A DNA stretch of 64,000 nucleotides from contig NZ_CP015520.1 in NCBI RefSeq assembly GCF_001647085.1, positions 1,116,001 through 1,180,000 on the forward strand, given 5' to 3'. The notes below the pieces were generated by a model. That model saw only the letters and a program-made list of their open reading frames with translations, was not told the DNA's origin and searched no databases. The stretch comes from Thermococcus piezophilus (GTDB taxonomy: Archaea; Methanobacteriota_B; Thermococci; Thermococcales; Thermococcaceae). This document shows positions 38,790-48,512 of this stretch, piece by piece; the stretch's first letter is position 1, and the number at the start of each line of letters is the position of its first letter. The translations under genes and the position numbers were made by a program.

Positions 38790-38872
38790 GGTGAAGTTTG
38801 GGGTGTGGGGCGTTAGCCCCCCTAACGACCTTTGCATGAGCAAAGGTTGACCAAAGTTAGTGATTCTTATCT
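38790..38872 (+). repeat. Dispersed hairpin repeat, partial copy 1
   Basis: The stretch contains AGTTTGGGGTGTGGGGCGTTAG, a hairpin ACCTTTGC-AUGA-GCAAAGGT type at 38829-38848, and CCAAAGTTAGTGATTC. The same three blocks, in the same order, occur on the minus strand at 58167-58305, with a longer middle. It has no open frame of its own. Confidence 0.6.
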
Positions 38873-39083
38873 GATGGCCATTGTCAGTAGTTTTCCTGTT
38901 TAAACTGGAGTTTTAAAGAGGGAATGCACTTTTCGTTGAGGCAATTGGAAGGGGTTTTCTTTTGTTTGGTGCTCCGGAGAAGCGCGGGTGAAGACAAACC
39001 TTCTCAAAAAGTCCCATAAAAGGGCATTAACTAGACCGGTGGTCATCTAAGTGGAAACTTTCATTAAGTGGGCTGTGTCGATG
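38873..39083. other. Gene-free spacer in the repeat region
   Basis: No gene, RNA or clear repeat is visible here. Together with the flanking repeats it forms a gene-free stretch of about 0.9 kb between the decayed ATPase and the ribosomal cluster. Confidence 0.5.
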
Positions 39084-39238
39084 AGGAATCACTAACTTTG
39101 ATGAAACTTTCGCTTGGCGAAAGTTACTGGGGGATGGGGGCGGCAACCCTCTCCAGAGTTTTAGAAAAACAGGTTGCGGGATGAAACCCCGCATCGGGAG
39201 TTTGAGAGTACATCAACCTTTGCTTGAGCAAAGTTGAT
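39084..39238 (+). repeat. Dispersed hairpin repeat, copy 2
   Basis: It starts with AGGAATCACTAACTTTG, the inverse of a block in copy 1. A hairpin ACTTTCGC-TTG-GCGAAAGT follows, then a G-rich core, then AGTTTGAGAGTAC at 39199-39211 and a terminal hairpin ATCAACCTTTGCT-TG-AGCAAAGTTGAT at 39212-39238. The core and the GTTTGAGAGTAC word recur inverted at 58167-58305. The element may be a noncoding mobile relic or an RNA gene; no protein reading is convincing. Confidence 0.6.
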
Positions 39239-39534
39239 AAAACGAATTAACTTCTTAACTTAGCTGGAATGAGTTTTGCATGTCTTTTTAAAATTATGAG
39301 CTTGGTTAGGGTTTAACCTGAAGAGCTGACAAGCTAAAGGGTTTCGCTTTTCTCTTAACGCCCTTTGGGCGTTTATTTGCAGTGAAACTACGTAAGACCG
39401 TGAATCTAAAGTAAACCTACCCAGGAATTACCGCTTTAATAAGGACATGCGAGCTTTGATCAAACTTTGCGAAGGCGAAGTTTGTTTTGCAAAAAAATTG
39501 TACACCCCCAAACCTAAAAAAGGGTGGAAGGGTT
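39239..39534. other. AT-rich region upstream of the ribosomal cluster
   Basis: I see no gene here. A further hairpin of the same style, CAAACTTTGC-GAAG-GCGAAGTTTG, lies at 39461-39484, followed by the promoter of the SPOUT gene. Confidence 0.5.
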
Positions 39535-39541
39535 CGAAAGC

Positions 39542-39551
39542 CTTTTAAATA
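39542..39551 (+). promoter_or_regulatory. TATA box of the SPOUT-L3 operon
   Basis: CTTTTAAATA lies 57 bases before the ATG at 39608. It is the only evident promoter before the long co-directional ribosomal gene run, so it probably drives at least the first genes. Confidence 0.5.
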
Positions 39552-39607
39552 GTCTCCATAGACTTCCCCTCAGCTTTAGAGTATCCAGAACAAAGGATGA
39601 CGAAAAA

Positions 39608-40378
39608 ATGGCCTGGCACATCTTCATTCCCGATTCGCTCCTCGAAGAAACCGACGACCCGAAAATCAGAACATACAAAGTTGGGCAGATAGCCAGGGCC
39701 GCGGCGATATTCGGCGTCGAGCATATCTGGATTTACAGGGCCGGTGGCAGGGACGGGCGCTTCATAAAGCTCGTCCTCGAGTACGCTGAGACCCCGCAGT
39801 ACCTCCGTAAGAGGCTCTTCCCCCTGATGTCCGAGCTGAAGCACGTGGGGGTCATACCCCCGCTGAGGACCCCGCACCACAAGCTCAAGTCTAGGCCAAG
39901 GGTCGGGGAGATACGCGAGGGCTTTGCCTTCAGGCGGGGGAAGAGAATTTACGCCGACATAGGTCTCGACGAGTTGGCTACCGTCGAAGGAGACGTTGAA
40001 GGTCGCGCGGCCTTCAGAATAGTCTCGACGAGGCCTCTCAGGGTGGTACCTACAAAGCCAGAGGAATACTGGGGCTACAGGGTGCACCTCACGAGGAAGT
40101 CACTGGCAAAAACACTTAAAAAGGCCAGGCTTGACTTGGCAGTTGCAACCTCCAGGAAGGGGCAAGACTTCCGAGACGTGAAGCTTCCCCCACTCGAGGG
40201 GGAGGTCGGATTCGTATTCGGCTCACCGAGGAAAGGCGTGATGGAGCTCCTCGGAGAGGAGGATTATCCCTTTGATCTAATCCTCAACACCATTCCAAAT
40301 CAACGGACTGCCACGGTCCGTACCGAGGAGGCTGTCTTGGCCACCCTCGCGGTGTTTAATCTCATAAGGAGGGATTGA
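39608..40378 (+). CDS. SPOUT RNA methyltransferase (C9orf114/DUF171 family)
   Basis: This 256-residue protein belongs to the SPOUT superfamily of knotted SAM-dependent RNA methyltransferases; relatives are proposed to methylate rRNA uridine. The N-terminal part ([33 protein letters not shown]) and the C-terminal knot ([17 protein letters not shown], then [26 protein letters not shown]) are typical, with an OB-like domain inserted between. The ATG at 39608 follows GGATGA; the in-frame region before it lies in the promoter. It is the first gene of the L3 operon, one base from L3, a linkage that supports a ribosomal role. Confidence 0.85.
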   Translation: MAWHIFIPDSLLEETDDPKIRTYKVGQIARAAAIFGVEHIWIYRAGGRDGRFIKLVLEYAETPQYLRKRLFPLMSELKHVGVIPPLRTPHHKLKSRPRVGEIREGFAFRRGKRIYADIGLDELATVEGDVEGRAAFRIVSTRPLRVVPTKPEEYWGYRVHLTRKSLAKTLKKARLDLAVATSRKGQDFRDVKLPPLEGEVGFVFGSPRKGVMELLGEEDYPFDLILNTIPNQRTATVRTEEAVLATLAVFNLIRRD

Positions 40379-40379
40379 G

Positions 40380-41423
40380 ATGGGAAAAATACACAGACCA
40401 AGGAGAGGTTCACTGGCTTACTCCCCAAGGAAGAGGGCTAAGAGCATAGTCCCGAGAATCAGGAAGTGGCCGAAGGACAGCGAAGTCAGGATGCTTGGTT
40501 TCGCGGGATACAAGGCAGGAATGACCCACGTCCTCATGATCGACGACAGGCCAGGGCTCACCAAGGGCAAGGAAATATTCATGCCCGTGACCATAGTTGA
40601 AGTTCCGCCGCTCTTCGTCTACGGCATAAGGGCCTACAGGCAGGGCTACCTTGGCCTCGAGACTGCCACCGAGGTCTGGTTCCACGAGCTCAACGACTAC
40701 GTCAAAAGGAGGATAAAGACCGTGCCGAAGGACTACAACGAGGAGGCCTTCCAGGCCAAGCTCGGCCAGCTTGAGGGCCTCGTTAACGACGGCGAGATAG
40801 TTGACGTCAGGCTGCTCGTCCACACCCAGCCGTGGCTCATCCGGCTCAAGAAGAAGCCCGAGGTCATGGAGTACGCCATCGGTGGCGACGATGTCAAAGC
40901 CAAGTTCGACTACGCCAAGGAAAAGATAGGCAAGGAGCTCCGCGCGAGCGAGGTTCTCCACGAGGGTGAGCTCATCGACGTCATAGCCGTCACCAAGGGT
41001 AATGGAACCCAGGGCCCAGTCAAGAGATGGGGGATCAAGATCCAGTTCCACAAGGCCCAGAGGGCTGGAAAGGGCAGGCATGTCGGTAACCTCGGTCCAT
41101 GGCACCCGACCAGGGTCATGTGGACTGTTCCGCAGGCCGGTCAGATGGGCTTCCACCACAGGACCGAGTTCAACAAGAGGCTCATCGCCATAGGTGAAAA
41201 CGGCAAGCTCAAACTCGACGAGAAGAACGAGATCGAGATAACTCCGAAGGGCGGCTTCCCGCACTACGGAATAATTAGGAGCGACTTCCTTATGATTCAG
41301 GGAACGATCCCAGGATCCTTCAAGAGGATCATCAGGGTTAGGCCAGCCATAAGGCCTCCGAAGAAGAAGCCGCCGGTTGAGAGGCCGCAGATCACCTACA
41401 TCAGTAGGGAATCCAAGCAGTGA
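40380..41423 (+). CDS. rpl3: Large ribosomal subunit protein L3
   Basis: This 347-residue uL3 is an early assembly protein whose central loop reaches the peptidyl-transferase centre. It shows the archaeal/eukaryotic form: [18 protein letters not shown] at the N-terminus, [12 protein letters not shown], and the loop [38 protein letters not shown]. The ATG at 40380 lies one base after the SPOUT stop, with its ribosome site inside that gene. It opens the L3-L4-L23-L2 order of the S10 cluster. Confidence 0.97.
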   Translation: MGKIHRPRRGSLAYSPRKRAKSIVPRIRKWPKDSEVRMLGFAGYKAGMTHVLMIDDRPGLTKGKEIFMPVTIVEVPPLFVYGIRAYRQGYLGLETATEVWFHELNDYVKRRIKTVPKDYNEEAFQAKLGQLEGLVNDGEIVDVRLLVHTQPWLIRLKKKPEVMEYAIGGDDVKAKFDYAKEKIGKELRASEVLHEGELIDVIAVTKGNGTQGPVKRWGIKIQFHKAQRAGKGRHVGNLGPWHPTRVMWTVPQAGQMGFHHRTEFNKRLIAIGENGKLKLDEKNEIEITPKGGFPHYGIIRSDFLMIQGTIPGSFKRIIRVRPAIRPPKKKPPVERPQITYISRESKQ

Positions 41424-41433
41424 GGTGAGATAG

Positions 41434-42201
41434 ATGAAGGTTAAGGTTTTCAACCTCGAAGGCGAGCCCGTTGATGAAATTGAGCTTCCAAAGGTCTTCG
41501 CCACTCCGTTCAGGCCGGACCTCATAAGGAGGGCTGTCATCGCTTCATGGACCCACAGAATACAGCCCCAGGGCAGAGACCCGCTCGCTGGAAAGAGAAG
41601 GGTTACTGAGAACATCGGAAAGGGCCACGGCATGGCTAGAGTTGAGAGGATAAAGACCTCCCCGAGGTTTGCGGCCTTCGTGCCCTTCGCGAGGGGCGGA
41701 AGGAGGACCCACCCACCGAAGGTCGAGAAGATCATCTGGGAGGAAATCAACAAGAAGGAGCGCAGGCTCGCTATCATGAGCGCCATTGCCGCTACTGCCA
41801 ACTACGACCTCGTCAGGACGAGGGGCCACATAGTCGACAACGTCCCGCAGGTTCCGCTGGTTGTGGTTGATGACCTTGAGAAGGTCTTCAAGACTGCCCA
41901 GACCAGAGAGATATTCAAGAAGCTCGGCGTTTGGGACGACATCGAGAGGGCCAAGAAGAACACCAAGATAAGGGCAGGTAAGGGTAAGATGCGTGGAAGG
42001 CGCTACAAGAAGGCCAAGGGCCCGCTCATCGTCGTTGCCAAGAACGAGGGCATTATCCAGGGAGCTAGGAACCACCCAGGCGTTGACGTTGTCACCGTTG
42101 ACAACCTCGGTGTCGAGCTGCTTGCCCCTGGTACCCACCCAGGAAGGCTTACCATCTGGACCAAGGGCGCTATTGAGAGGCTTAGGGAGATTTACGGGTG
42201 A
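41434..42201 (+). CDS. rpl4: Large ribosomal subunit protein L4
   Basis: This 255-residue uL4 lines the exit tunnel with its extended loop. Archaeal/eukaryotic features include the acidic start [18 protein letters not shown], the [19 protein letters not shown] and [15 protein letters not shown] loop, and [19 protein letters not shown]. It follows L3 by 10 bases with GAGGTGAGATAG as ribosome site and precedes L23 closely. Confidence 0.97.
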   Translation: MKVKVFNLEGEPVDEIELPKVFATPFRPDLIRRAVIASWTHRIQPQGRDPLAGKRRVTENIGKGHGMARVERIKTSPRFAAFVPFARGGRRTHPPKVEKIIWEEINKKERRLAIMSAIAATANYDLVRTRGHIVDNVPQVPLVVVDDLEKVFKTAQTREIFKKLGVWDDIERAKKNTKIRAGKGKMRGRRYKKAKGPLIVVAKNEGIIQGARNHPGVDVVTVDNLGVELLAPGTHPGRLTIWTKGAIERLREIYG

Positions 42202-42207
42202 TGAGAG

Positions 42208-42468
42208 ATGGACCCATACAAGGTTATTGTCAGGCCGGTCGTCACCGAGAAGGCCGTTGCAATGATAGAGAACGAGAACAAGCTCACCTTCATAGTTGAC
42301 AGAAGGGCCACCAAGAGCGACATCAAGAGGGCCGTGGAAGAGATGTTCCAGGTCAAGGTCGAGAAGGTCAACACCCTCATCACCATGAGGGGCGAGAAGA
42401 AGGCCTATGTGAAGCTCAAGCCCGAGTACAGCGCAAGTGAAATCGCCGCAAGGATAGGATTGTTCTGA
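42208..42468 (+). CDS. rpl23: Large ribosomal subunit protein L23
   Basis: This 86-residue uL23 sits at the tunnel exit, the docking site for SRP and the translocon. It has the short archaeal form: [21 protein letters not shown] at the start, [22 protein letters not shown] in the middle, and a C-terminus reading [19 protein letters not shown]. The short gap to L4 supports cotranscription. Confidence 0.96.
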   Translation: MDPYKVIVRPVVTEKAVAMIENENKLTFIVDRRATKSDIKRAVEEMFQVKVEKVNTLITMRGEKKAYVKLKPEYSASEIAARIGLF

Positions 42469-42481
42469 TGGGGTGAGTGAG

Positions 42482-43201
42482 ATGGGAAAGAGTTTGATTC
42501 AGCAGAGGAGAGGAAAGGGAACCACCACCTTTAGGGCTCCCTCCCACCGCTATAGGGGAGCCGTTAGGTACCTCCCGCTCAACCTGACCAGGGAGAAGAC
42601 CCTCGTCGGCAAGGTCGTTGAGATACTCCACGACCCTGGAAGGACTGCCCCAGTTGCCAGGGTTAAATTCGAGAACGGCGCCGAGAAGCTTATCATTGCC
42701 CCTGAGGGAATCCTCGTCGGTGAGGAGATAGCCATCGGACCGAACGCCCCAATAAAGATAGGCAACACCCTTCCGCTTGCCATGATTCCGGAGGGAAGCT
42801 ACGTCTACGACATCGAGGGCGTCCCAGGAGATGGCGGTAAATACGTTAGGGCTGGCGGTAGCTACGCCCTCGTCGTCAGCAGGGAGAAGGATAAGGTCAT
42901 CGTCCAGCTCCCGAGCGGTGAGCTCAAGCAGTTCAACCCCATGTGCAGGGCCACCATCGGTGTGGTAGCTGGCGGCGGTAGGCTCGAGAAGCCCATCGTC
43001 AAGGCAGGAAAGGCCTACTACATAGCCAAAGCCAGGAACAGGTTCTGGCCGAAGCCGAGGGGTGTCAAGATGAACGCCGTCAACCACCCGCACGGTGGTA
43101 AGGAGCACCACATAGGCAGGCCTTCGACAGTTTCAAGGCGCGCTCCGCCTGGAAGGAAGGTCGGTCACATAGCCGCGAGAAGAACTGGTAGGAGGAAGTG
43201 A
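42482..43201 (+). CDS. rpl2: Large ribosomal subunit protein L2
   Basis: This 239-residue uL2 is required for subunit association and peptidyl transfer. It starts [20 protein letters not shown], has SH3-like and OB folds, and ends with the conserved [34 protein letters not shown], including the functionally important His. The ATG at 42482 is preceded by GGGGTGAGTGAG; a GTG three codons earlier is inside that site. Confidence 0.97.
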   Translation: MGKSLIQQRRGKGTTTFRAPSHRYRGAVRYLPLNLTREKTLVGKVVEILHDPGRTAPVARVKFENGAEKLIIAPEGILVGEEIAIGPNAPIKIGNTLPLAMIPEGSYVYDIEGVPGDGGKYVRAGGSYALVVSREKDKVIVQLPSGELKQFNPMCRATIGVVAGGGRLEKPIVKAGKAYYIAKARNRFWPKPRGVKMNAVNHPHGGKEHHIGRPSTVSRRAPPGRKVGHIAARRTGRRK

Positions 43202-43203
43202 AG

Positions 43204-43605
43204 ATGGCGAGAAAGAAGGAATTTAGGTATAGGGGCTACACCTTTGAGGAACTGCTCAACATGTCACTCGAGGACTTCGCCAAGCTCCTTCCGGCGAGGC
43301 AGAGGAGGAGCCTCAAGAGGGGCCTCAGCCCGGAGCAGAAGAAGCTCCTCAGGAAGATACGCCTTGCCAAGAAGGGCAAGTACAACAAGCCGATAAGGAC
43401 CCATAGCAGGGACATGGTCATCCTTCCAGAGATGGTCGGTATGACCATCCATGTCTACAACGGAAAGGAGTTCGTCCCCATCGAGATAAAAGAGGAGATG
43501 ATAGGCCACTACCTCGGCGAGTTTGCCCTTACCAGGAAGGTAGTCCAGCACGGCTCACCTGGTGTTGGTGCAACTAGGTCATCGATGTTCGTGGCGATCA
43601 AGTGA
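43204..43605 (+). CDS. rps19: Small ribosomal subunit protein S19
   Basis: This 133-residue uS19 of the head of the small subunit has the archaeal N-terminal extension ([36 protein letters not shown]) and the core [30 protein letters not shown] with a C-terminal EFALTRK...[12 protein letters not shown]. The ATG at 43204 is preferred to a GTG two codons upstream, which overlaps the L2 stop. Confidence 0.97.
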   Translation: MARKKEFRYRGYTFEELLNMSLEDFAKLLPARQRRSLKRGLSPEQKKLLRKIRLAKKGKYNKPIRTHSRDMVILPEMVGMTIHVYNGKEFVPIEIKEEMIGHYLGEFALTRKVVQHGSPGVGATRSSMFVAIK

Positions 43606-43615
43606 GGTGGTCTGA

Positions 43616-44086
43616 ATGTCTAGGGGAAGGTTTTCCTACTCATTCCAAAATTTTGACCCAGAGAGGATGGCTCGCGCGAGCGGAAGGGACCTTAGGATTT
43701 CCCCGAAGCACAGCGTCGAGCTCCTCAGGGAGATAAGGGGCATGATGCTCAACGACGCTCTGAGGTACCTCGACGACGTCATAGCCCTCAAGAGGCCGGT
43801 CCCAATGAGGAGCTTCAACGACAGCCAGGGCCACAAGCCGGGTAAGGGCTTCGGACCAGGTAGGTACCCGGTCAAGGTCGCCAAGGCCGTCAAGAAGGTT
43901 CTCCTCAACGCCAAGAACAACGCCGAGCAGAAGGGCCTCGACCCGGACAGGCTTAAGATAATCCACGCCGCCGCCCACAGGGGACCAGTGCTCCGCGGAT
44001 ACATTCCAAAGGCCTTTGGTAGGGCCACACCGTTCAACGAACAGACCACCCACATAGAGATAGTTGTGGAGGAAATTAGGAGGTGA
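43616..44086 (+). CDS. rpl22: Large ribosomal subunit protein L22
   Basis: This 156-residue uL22 lines the exit tunnel. It has the archaeal start [40 protein letters not shown], the tunnel hairpin [19 protein letters not shown] and the C-terminal [21 protein letters not shown] precedes the ATG. It ends where the S3 ribosome site begins. Confidence 0.97.
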   Translation: MSRGRFSYSFQNFDPERMARASGRDLRISPKHSVELLREIRGMMLNDALRYLDDVIALKRPVPMRSFNDSQGHKPGKGFGPGRYPVKVAKAVKKVLLNAKNNAEQKGLDPDRLKIIHAAAHRGPVLRGYIPKAFGRATPFNEQTTHIEIVVEEIRR

Positions 44087-44091
44087 GCCTT

Positions 44092-44715
44092 TTGGCGATC
44101 GAGAGATACTTCATCAAGGAAGGCGTTAAGGAGATGCTCATCGACGAGTACCTCGAGAAGGAGCTCAGGCGCGCGGGCTACGGTGGTATTGACATCAAGA
44201 AGACTCCCCTTGGAACCAAGGTTATCATCTTCGCCGCCAACCCTGGCTACGTCATAGGAAGGGGCGGAAGGCGCATTAGGGAGCTCACCAGGATCCTTGA
44301 GAGGCAGTTTGGCCTCGAGAACCCGCAGATCGAGGTCGAGGAGATAAAGAACCCCTACCTCAACGCCAAGGTTCAGGCCGTGAGGCTCGCCCAGGCCCTT
44401 GAGAGGGGCGTCCACTTCAGGAGGGCTGCCTACGCTGCCATAAGGGCCATCATGAGGAACGGCGCCAGGGGTGTCGAGATTAGGCTCAGCGGCAAGCTCA
44501 CTGGCGAGAGGGCTAAGAGCGTCAGGTTCTACCAGGGCTACCTCGCCAAGGTCGGAAACCCGGCCGAGACCCTCGTCAGCAAGGGCTACGCCCAGGCGCT
44601 CCTCAAGCTCGGTGTCATAGGTGTCAAGGTCTCCATCATGCCACCTGACGCCAAGCTTCCGGACGAGATTGAGGTCATTGAAAAGCCCGTTGAGGAAGAG
44701 GTGAGTGGAGAATGA
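44092..44715 (+). CDS. rps3: Small ribosomal subunit protein S3
   Basis: This 207-residue uS3 lies at the mRNA entry. It has a KH domain with the [19 protein letters not shown] loop, followed by the S3 C-terminal domain ([34 protein letters not shown]). I chose a TTG start at 44092, six bases after AGGAGGTGA and giving [11 protein letters not shown]; a GTG at 44083 is part of the ribosome site. The stop overlaps the L29 ATG by four bases. Confidence 0.94.
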   Translation: MAIERYFIKEGVKEMLIDEYLEKELRRAGYGGIDIKKTPLGTKVIIFAANPGYVIGRGGRRIRELTRILERQFGLENPQIEVEEIKNPYLNAKVQAVRLAQALERGVHFRRAAYAAIRAIMRNGARGVEIRLSGKLTGERAKSVRFYQGYLAKVGNPAETLVSKGYAQALLKLGVIGVKVSIMPPDAKLPDEIEVIEKPVEEEVSGE

Positions 44716-44912
44716 AGCCGAGCGAGATTAGGGAAATGAGCATTGAGGAGATCGACAAGAAGATCAGGGAGCTCCGCCTCGAGCTTGCCAAAGAGAGGGG
44801 TGTGCTTACCATGGGGGCCTCTATGGAAAACCCCATGGTCATCCGCAACCTCAGGCGCGACATCGCGCGCCTGCTTACCATAAAGAAGGAGAAGCTTAGG
44901 GAGAAAAGGTGA
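44712..44912 (+). CDS. rpl29: Large ribosomal subunit protein L29
   Basis: This 66-residue uL29 is a helical hairpin near the tunnel exit: [30 protein letters not shown], then [16 protein letters not shown]. Its ATG overlaps the S3 stop. The ribosome site for the next gene begins at its own stop. Confidence 0.96.
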   Translation: MKPSEIREMSIEEIDKKIRELRLELAKERGVLTMGASMENPMVIRNLRRDIARLLTIKKEKLREKR

Positions 44913-44918
44913 TGGTTA

Positions 44919-45215
44919 GTGCCTAGGATCGTTAACCCTCTGGATGAGATGCTCTTTAAGGAGGTCCTGAAGGAGCAGCAGAGAATTAGGGTATACATAG
45001 AGAAGGCCCGTTACGGAAAGCTTAAGACCATAATCGAGGGCATAGATGAGAAGGAGTTTGACCTCGAGGACATAGCCAAAAAGCTGAAGGCGAAGCTGGC
45101 ATGCGGCGGAACTGTAAAGAAAGGAAGGATAGAGCTCCAGGGCGACCACAGGGAAAGGGTCAAGAAATTGCTGGCAGACCTTGGATTTTCAGAGGACTTG
45201 ATAGAAATCGAGTGA
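44919..45215 (+). CDS. Translation initiation factor aIF1 (SUI1)
   Basis: This 98-residue SUI1-fold protein monitors start-codon selection in archaea. The family core is clear: [21 protein letters not shown], then [37 protein letters not shown]. The start is a GTG at 44919 ([11 protein letters not shown]) after GGTGATGG. It is embedded in the S10 cluster between L29 and the RNase P gene, and its stop overlaps that gene's start as GTGA. Confidence 0.93.
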   Translation: MPRIVNPLDEMLFKEVLKEQQRIRVYIEKARYGKLKTIIEGIDEKEFDLEDIAKKLKAKLACGGTVKKGRIELQGDHRERVKKLLADLGFSEDLIEIE

Positions 45216-45478
45216 CAGCGAGAAACATCATCTGGCACGAGCTCATAGGCCTGAAAGCAAAGATTATAAGGGCATCTCATCCAGAGCTGGTTGGCATCAA
45301 GGGCTACGTCCTTGATGAGACGAGGAACACCCTCACCATCGGCGGTGAGAGGGTTTGGGTTATCCCGAAGGACGTGGTGGAGCTCGAGTTTGAAGTTGGC
45401 GATAAAAGGATACGAATCGATGGAAGGGAACTGATTGGAAGACCCGAGATGAGATTGAAGAAGAGGTGGAGACGATGA
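45212..45478 (+). CDS. rnp1: RNase P protein component 1 (Rpp29)
   Basis: Rpp29 binds the RNA of archaeal RNase P with Rpp21 and helps process tRNA 5' ends. The 88-residue reading contains the whole Sm-like core: [35 protein letters not shown], then [17 protein letters not shown] and [19 protein letters not shown]. The chosen GTG at 45212 overlaps the aIF1 stop; the ribosome site is weak, so translation probably depends on coupling. The frame is open further upstream inside aIF1, which leaves a longer N-terminus possible. Confidence 0.85.
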   Translation: MTARNIIWHELIGLKAKIIRASHPELVGIKGYVLDETRNTLTIGGERVWVIPKDVVELEFEVGDKRIRIDGRELIGRPEMRLKKRWRR

Positions 45479-45810
45479 GAGAGATAGGATTAAAGATTCA
45501 GCCTCCCGCTGAGAAGTGTGACGATCCCCACTGCCCGTGGCACGGACACCTCAAGATACACGGCAGGTACTTCGAGGGCATAGTCGTCAGCGACAAGCCC
45601 AAGAGGACCGTCACCGTTGAGAGGCAGCACTACCACTACCTCAAAAAGTACGAGAGGTATGAGCTCAGGAGGAGCAGGATACACGCGCACAACCCGCCGT
45701 GCATTAACGCCAAGCCTGGCGACAAGGTTCTCATTGCCGAGACCAGGCCGCTCAGCAAGACCAAGAGCTTTGTCGTCGTTGGCATACTTCAGAAGGCAGA
45801 GGAGAGGTGA
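45475..45810 (+). CDS. rps17: Small ribosomal subunit protein S17
   Basis: This 111-residue uS17 is a primary 16S rRNA binder with an OB fold. It has the archaeal [17 protein letters not shown]-terminus, then [33 protein letters not shown] and [23 protein letters not shown]. The ATG at 45475 overlaps the rnp1 stop as ATGA and follows GAGGTGGAGACG. Confidence 0.96.
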   Translation: MREIGLKIQPPAEKCDDPHCPWHGHLKIHGRYFEGIVVSDKPKRTVTVERQHYHYLKKYERYELRRSRIHAHNPPCINAKPGDKVLIAETRPLSKTKSFVVVGILQKAEER

Positions 45811-45815
45811 TAACA

Positions 45816-46241
45816 ATGGCTAAGAAGGGTGCTGGTGCTACTAGGGGTATTAGCCCCGTCAGGCCGACTCGCGCTCTGCCGATAGGTGCTTACCTTAAGG
45901 TTGCAGACAACAGCGGTGCCAAGGTCATCCAGATCATCGGCGTCGTCGGCTACAAGGGAACCAGGAGGAGACTTGCCAGTGCCGGTGTCGGCGATATGGT
46001 TGTCGCTACCGTTAAGAAGGGTAGGCCTGACATCAGGCATCAGGTCGTCAGGGCCGTTGTTGTCAGGCAGAGGAAGGAGTACAGAAGGCTCGATGGCATG
46101 CGCGTCAAGTTCGAGGACAATGCTGCCGCGATAGTCACCCCCGAGGGTGTTCCGAGGGGAACCGAGATCAGGGGTGCCATAGCCAGGGAGGCCGCCGAGA
46201 GGTGGGTTAGGCTCGGCAGCATAGCGAGCATTGTGTTGTGA
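45816..46241 (+). CDS. rpl14: Large ribosomal subunit protein L14
   Basis: This 141-residue uL14 forms an intersubunit bridge and part of the aIF6 site. It contains the archaeal extension ([39 protein letters not shown]), [26 protein letters not shown] and [30 protein letters not shown] precedes the ATG at 45816; an in-frame GTG three codons upstream lies in the ribosome site. Confidence 0.97.
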   Translation: MAKKGAGATRGISPVRPTRALPIGAYLKVADNSGAKVIQIIGVVGYKGTRRRLASAGVGDMVVATVKKGRPDIRHQVVRAVVVRQRKEYRRLDGMRVKFEDNAAAIVTPEGVPRGTEIRGAIAREAAERWVRLGSIASIVL

Positions 46242-46251
46242 GGTGAGAATG

Positions 46252-46614
46252 ATGAAGTTGGATACCAAGCAGCCGAGGAAGCAGAGGAAGTTCCTCTACA
46301 ACGCTCCCCTTCACCTTAGGAGCAAGATAATGAGCGCTTCCCTCTCGAGGGAGCTCAGGGAGAAGTACGGTGTCAGGAACCTTCCGATAAGGGAGGGCGA
46401 CAAGGTCAGGATAATGCGCGGCGACTACAAGGGCAAGGAAGGAAAGGTCGTTGAGGTCAACCTCAAGAGGTACAGGATCTACGTCGAGGGCGTCACCCAG
46501 AAGAAGGTCGACGGCACCGAGGTCTTCTACCCGGTTCACCCGTCGAATGTTATGATAGTTGAGCTCAACCTTGAGGACGAGAAGAGGGAGAAGATAATTG
46601 AGAGGAGGGCTTGA
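46252..46614 (+). CDS. rpl24: Large ribosomal subunit protein L24
   Basis: This 120-residue uL24 is an assembly initiator near the tunnel exit. It begins [23 protein letters not shown] and has a KOW motif ([34 protein letters not shown]). Two ATGs in tandem (46249 and 46252) are possible; the second is spaced from GGTGA like the other genes of this cluster. Confidence 0.95.
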   Translation: MKLDTKQPRKQRKFLYNAPLHLRSKIMSASLSRELREKYGVRNLPIREGDKVRIMRGDYKGKEGKVVEVNLKRYRIYVEGVTQKKVDGTEVFYPVHPSNVMIVELNLEDEKREKIIERRA

Positions 46615-46616
46615 AG

Positions 46617-47363
46617 ATGGCGAGAAAGGGAGCCAAGAGACACCTTAAGAGGCTTGCCGCTCCAAATCAGTGGTATATTGAGAGGAAGGCCTATAAGTGG
46701 GCGGTCAGGCCGAGGCCGGGTCCGCACAGCATGAAGACCTCAATACCGCTGATCTACATAGTCAGGGACTACCTCGGCTACGCCAGGACCGCTCGCGAGG
46801 CTAGGAAGATCCTCAACGAGGGCAAGATCCTCGTCGACGGCCGCGTTAGGAAGGACTACAAGTTCCCGGTCGGTATTATGGACGTTGTCTCCATCCCAGA
46901 GACCGGCGAGCACTACAGGGTTCTCCCGAACAGGATCGGCAAGCTCATACTCCACCCGATAACCGAGAAAGAGGCCAACATAAAGCTGCTCAGGATAAGC
47001 AACAAGAGGATGGTCAAGGGAGGCAACCTCCAGCTCAACCTCCACGACGGAAGCAACCACCTCATCAGGCTCAGCTCACTGACCGACGAGACCAAGGACA
47101 AGTTCGAGACCGCCGATACCATACTCATGCGCGTTCCCGAGAGGGAGATAGTCGAAGTCATACCCTTCGAGGTCGGTGCTTACGTCTTCGTTACCCAGGG
47201 TAAGAACGTCGCCAGGAGGGGTAAGGTCGTCGAGGTCAGGCAGTTCCCAATGGGATGGCCGGACGTCGTCACCATCGAGGACGAGAACGGTGAGCTCTTC
47301 GACACCCTGAAGGAGTATGCCTTCGTGGTTGGAAAGGACAAGCCGGAGATTTCCCTTCCGTGA
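46617..47363 (+). CDS. rps4e: Small ribosomal subunit protein S4e
   Basis: This 248-residue protein is specific to archaea and eukaryotes. It starts [28 protein letters not shown], followed by an S4-like RNA-binding region ([33 protein letters not shown]) and a C-terminal KOW-type fold ([20 protein letters not shown]). The ATG at 46617 begins two bases after the L24 stop. Confidence 0.97.
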   Translation: MARKGAKRHLKRLAAPNQWYIERKAYKWAVRPRPGPHSMKTSIPLIYIVRDYLGYARTAREARKILNEGKILVDGRVRKDYKFPVGIMDVVSIPETGEHYRVLPNRIGKLILHPITEKEANIKLLRISNKRMVKGGNLQLNLHDGSNHLIRLSSLTDETKDKFETADTILMRVPEREIVEVIPFEVGAYVFVTQGKNVARRGKVVEVRQFPMGWPDVVTIEDENGELFDTLKEYAFVVGKDKPEISLP

Positions 47364-47374
47364 GGTGAGATGAG

Positions 47375-47926
47375 ATGCAGATCAACAGAGAGGCCATACT
47401 TGCTGACTGGGAAGCTCACCCCATGAGGAAGCCCAGGATTGCGAAGGTCACCATCAACATTGGAGTTGGCGAGAGCGGTGAGAGGCTTACCAAGGCCGAG
47501 ACCATGCTCGAGCAGCTTGTCGGCCAGAAGCCGATAAGGAGAAGGGCCAAGCAGACCAACAAGGACTTCGGAATCAGGCGCGGCGAGCCGATAGCCGTTA
47601 AGGTCACCCTCAGGGGCAAGAAGGCTGAAGAGACGCTCAGGAGGCTCCTCGCTGCGGTTGACAACAAGCTCAAGGCGGGCAACTTCGACGAGCACGGCAA
47701 CTTCTGTTTTGGTATAGACGAGCACATCAACATCCCGGGCGTTGAATACGACCCAGAAATCGGTATATTCGGTATGGACGTCTGCGTCACCCTTGAGAGG
47801 CCGGGTTTCAGGGTCGCAAGGAGGAAGAGGCAGAGGAAGAAGATACCGAACAGGCACAAGCTGACCAAGGAGGAAGGTATCGTCTTCACTATAGAGGAGT
47901 TTAACGTCCAAGTGGAGGGATTGTGA
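47375..47926 (+). CDS. rpl5: Large ribosomal subunit protein L5
   Basis: This 183-residue uL5 binds 5S rRNA with L18. The archaeal form is recognisable from [61 protein letters not shown] and [45 protein letters not shown] ribosome site precedes the ATG, and S14 starts right after its stop. Confidence 0.97.
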   Translation: MQINREAILADWEAHPMRKPRIAKVTINIGVGESGERLTKAETMLEQLVGQKPIRRRAKQTNKDFGIRRGEPIAVKVTLRGKKAEETLRRLLAAVDNKLKAGNFDEHGNFCFGIDEHINIPGVEYDPEIGIFGMDVCVTLERPGFRVARRKRQRKKIPNRHKLTKEEGIVFTIEEFNVQVEGL

Positions 47927-47927
47927 G

Positions 47928-48098
47928 ATGGCGAAGGCTGACTACAACAAGAGGAAGCCGAGGAAGTTTGGAAAGGGCGCCAGGAGATGCGTCCGCTGCG
48001 GACAGTACGGCCCGATTATCAGGATCCACGGCTTGATGCTCTGCAGGCACTGCTTTAGAGAGATAGCCCCCAAGCTGGGCTTTAAGAAGTACGAGTGA
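47928..48098 (+). CDS. rps14: Small ribosomal subunit protein S14 (zinc-binding)
   Basis: This 56-residue uS14 is of the short zinc type, with two CxxC pairs: [10 protein letters not shown] and MLCRHCFRE. The sequence starts [17 protein letters not shown] and ends [10 protein letters not shown]. It starts at the ATG at 47928, one base after the L5 stop, and ends at the TGA at 48096-48098. The standard L5-S14-S8 order also supports it. Confidence 0.96.
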   Translation: MAKADYNKRKPRKFGKGARRCVRCGQYGPIIRIHGLMLCRHCFREIAPKLGFKKYE

Positions 48099-48109
48099 GG
48101 TGAGAGGAG

Positions 48110-48502
48110 ATGACTTTGCTTGATCCGTTGGCGAACGCGCTTTCACACATAACCAACAGCGAGAGGGTCGGAAAGAAGGAGGTTTACATAAAGCCCGCCT
48201 CCAAGCTCATCGGAGAGGTCCTCAGGGTTATGCAGGAGAACGGCTACATAGGCGAGTTTGAGTTCATAGACGACGGAAGGGCCGGCATCTACAGGGTTCA
48301 GCTCATAGGCAAGATAAACAAGGCCGGCGCGATAAAGCCGAGGTTCCCGGTCAAGGCGCGGGAGTATGAGGCCTGGGAGAAGAGGTTCCTTCCGGCCTTC
48401 GAATTCGGTATCCTCATCGTCTCGACCTCTCAGGGTGTCATGACCCACAAAGAGGCCATAGAGAAGGGAATCGGCGGAAGGCTGATAGCGTACGTCTACT
48501 GA
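48110..48502 (+). CDS. rps8: Small ribosomal subunit protein S8
   Basis: This 130-residue uS8 binds the central domain of 16S rRNA. It starts [47 protein letters not shown] and ends with the conserved ISTSQG-type motif ([29 protein letters not shown]). AGGTGAGAGGAG precedes the ATG. Confidence 0.97.
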   Translation: MTLLDPLANALSHITNSERVGKKEVYIKPASKLIGEVLRVMQENGYIGEFEFIDDGRAGIYRVQLIGKINKAGAIKPRFPVKAREYEAWEKRFLPAFEFGILIVSTSQGVMTHKEAIEKGIGGRLIAYVY

Positions 48503-48512
48503 GGTGAGAGAG

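Noticed and set aside
38700-39520. CRISPR array
   Set aside because: Repeats here are hairpins of varying sequence and irregular spacing; there is no constant repeat-spacer periodicity and no cas gene in the window.
40410-41801. 463-codon open frame on the minus strand opposite L3 and L4
   Set aside because: It is a mirror of two certain ribosomal protein genes, spans both of them and the gap, and has no family motif; high-GC third positions create such frames.
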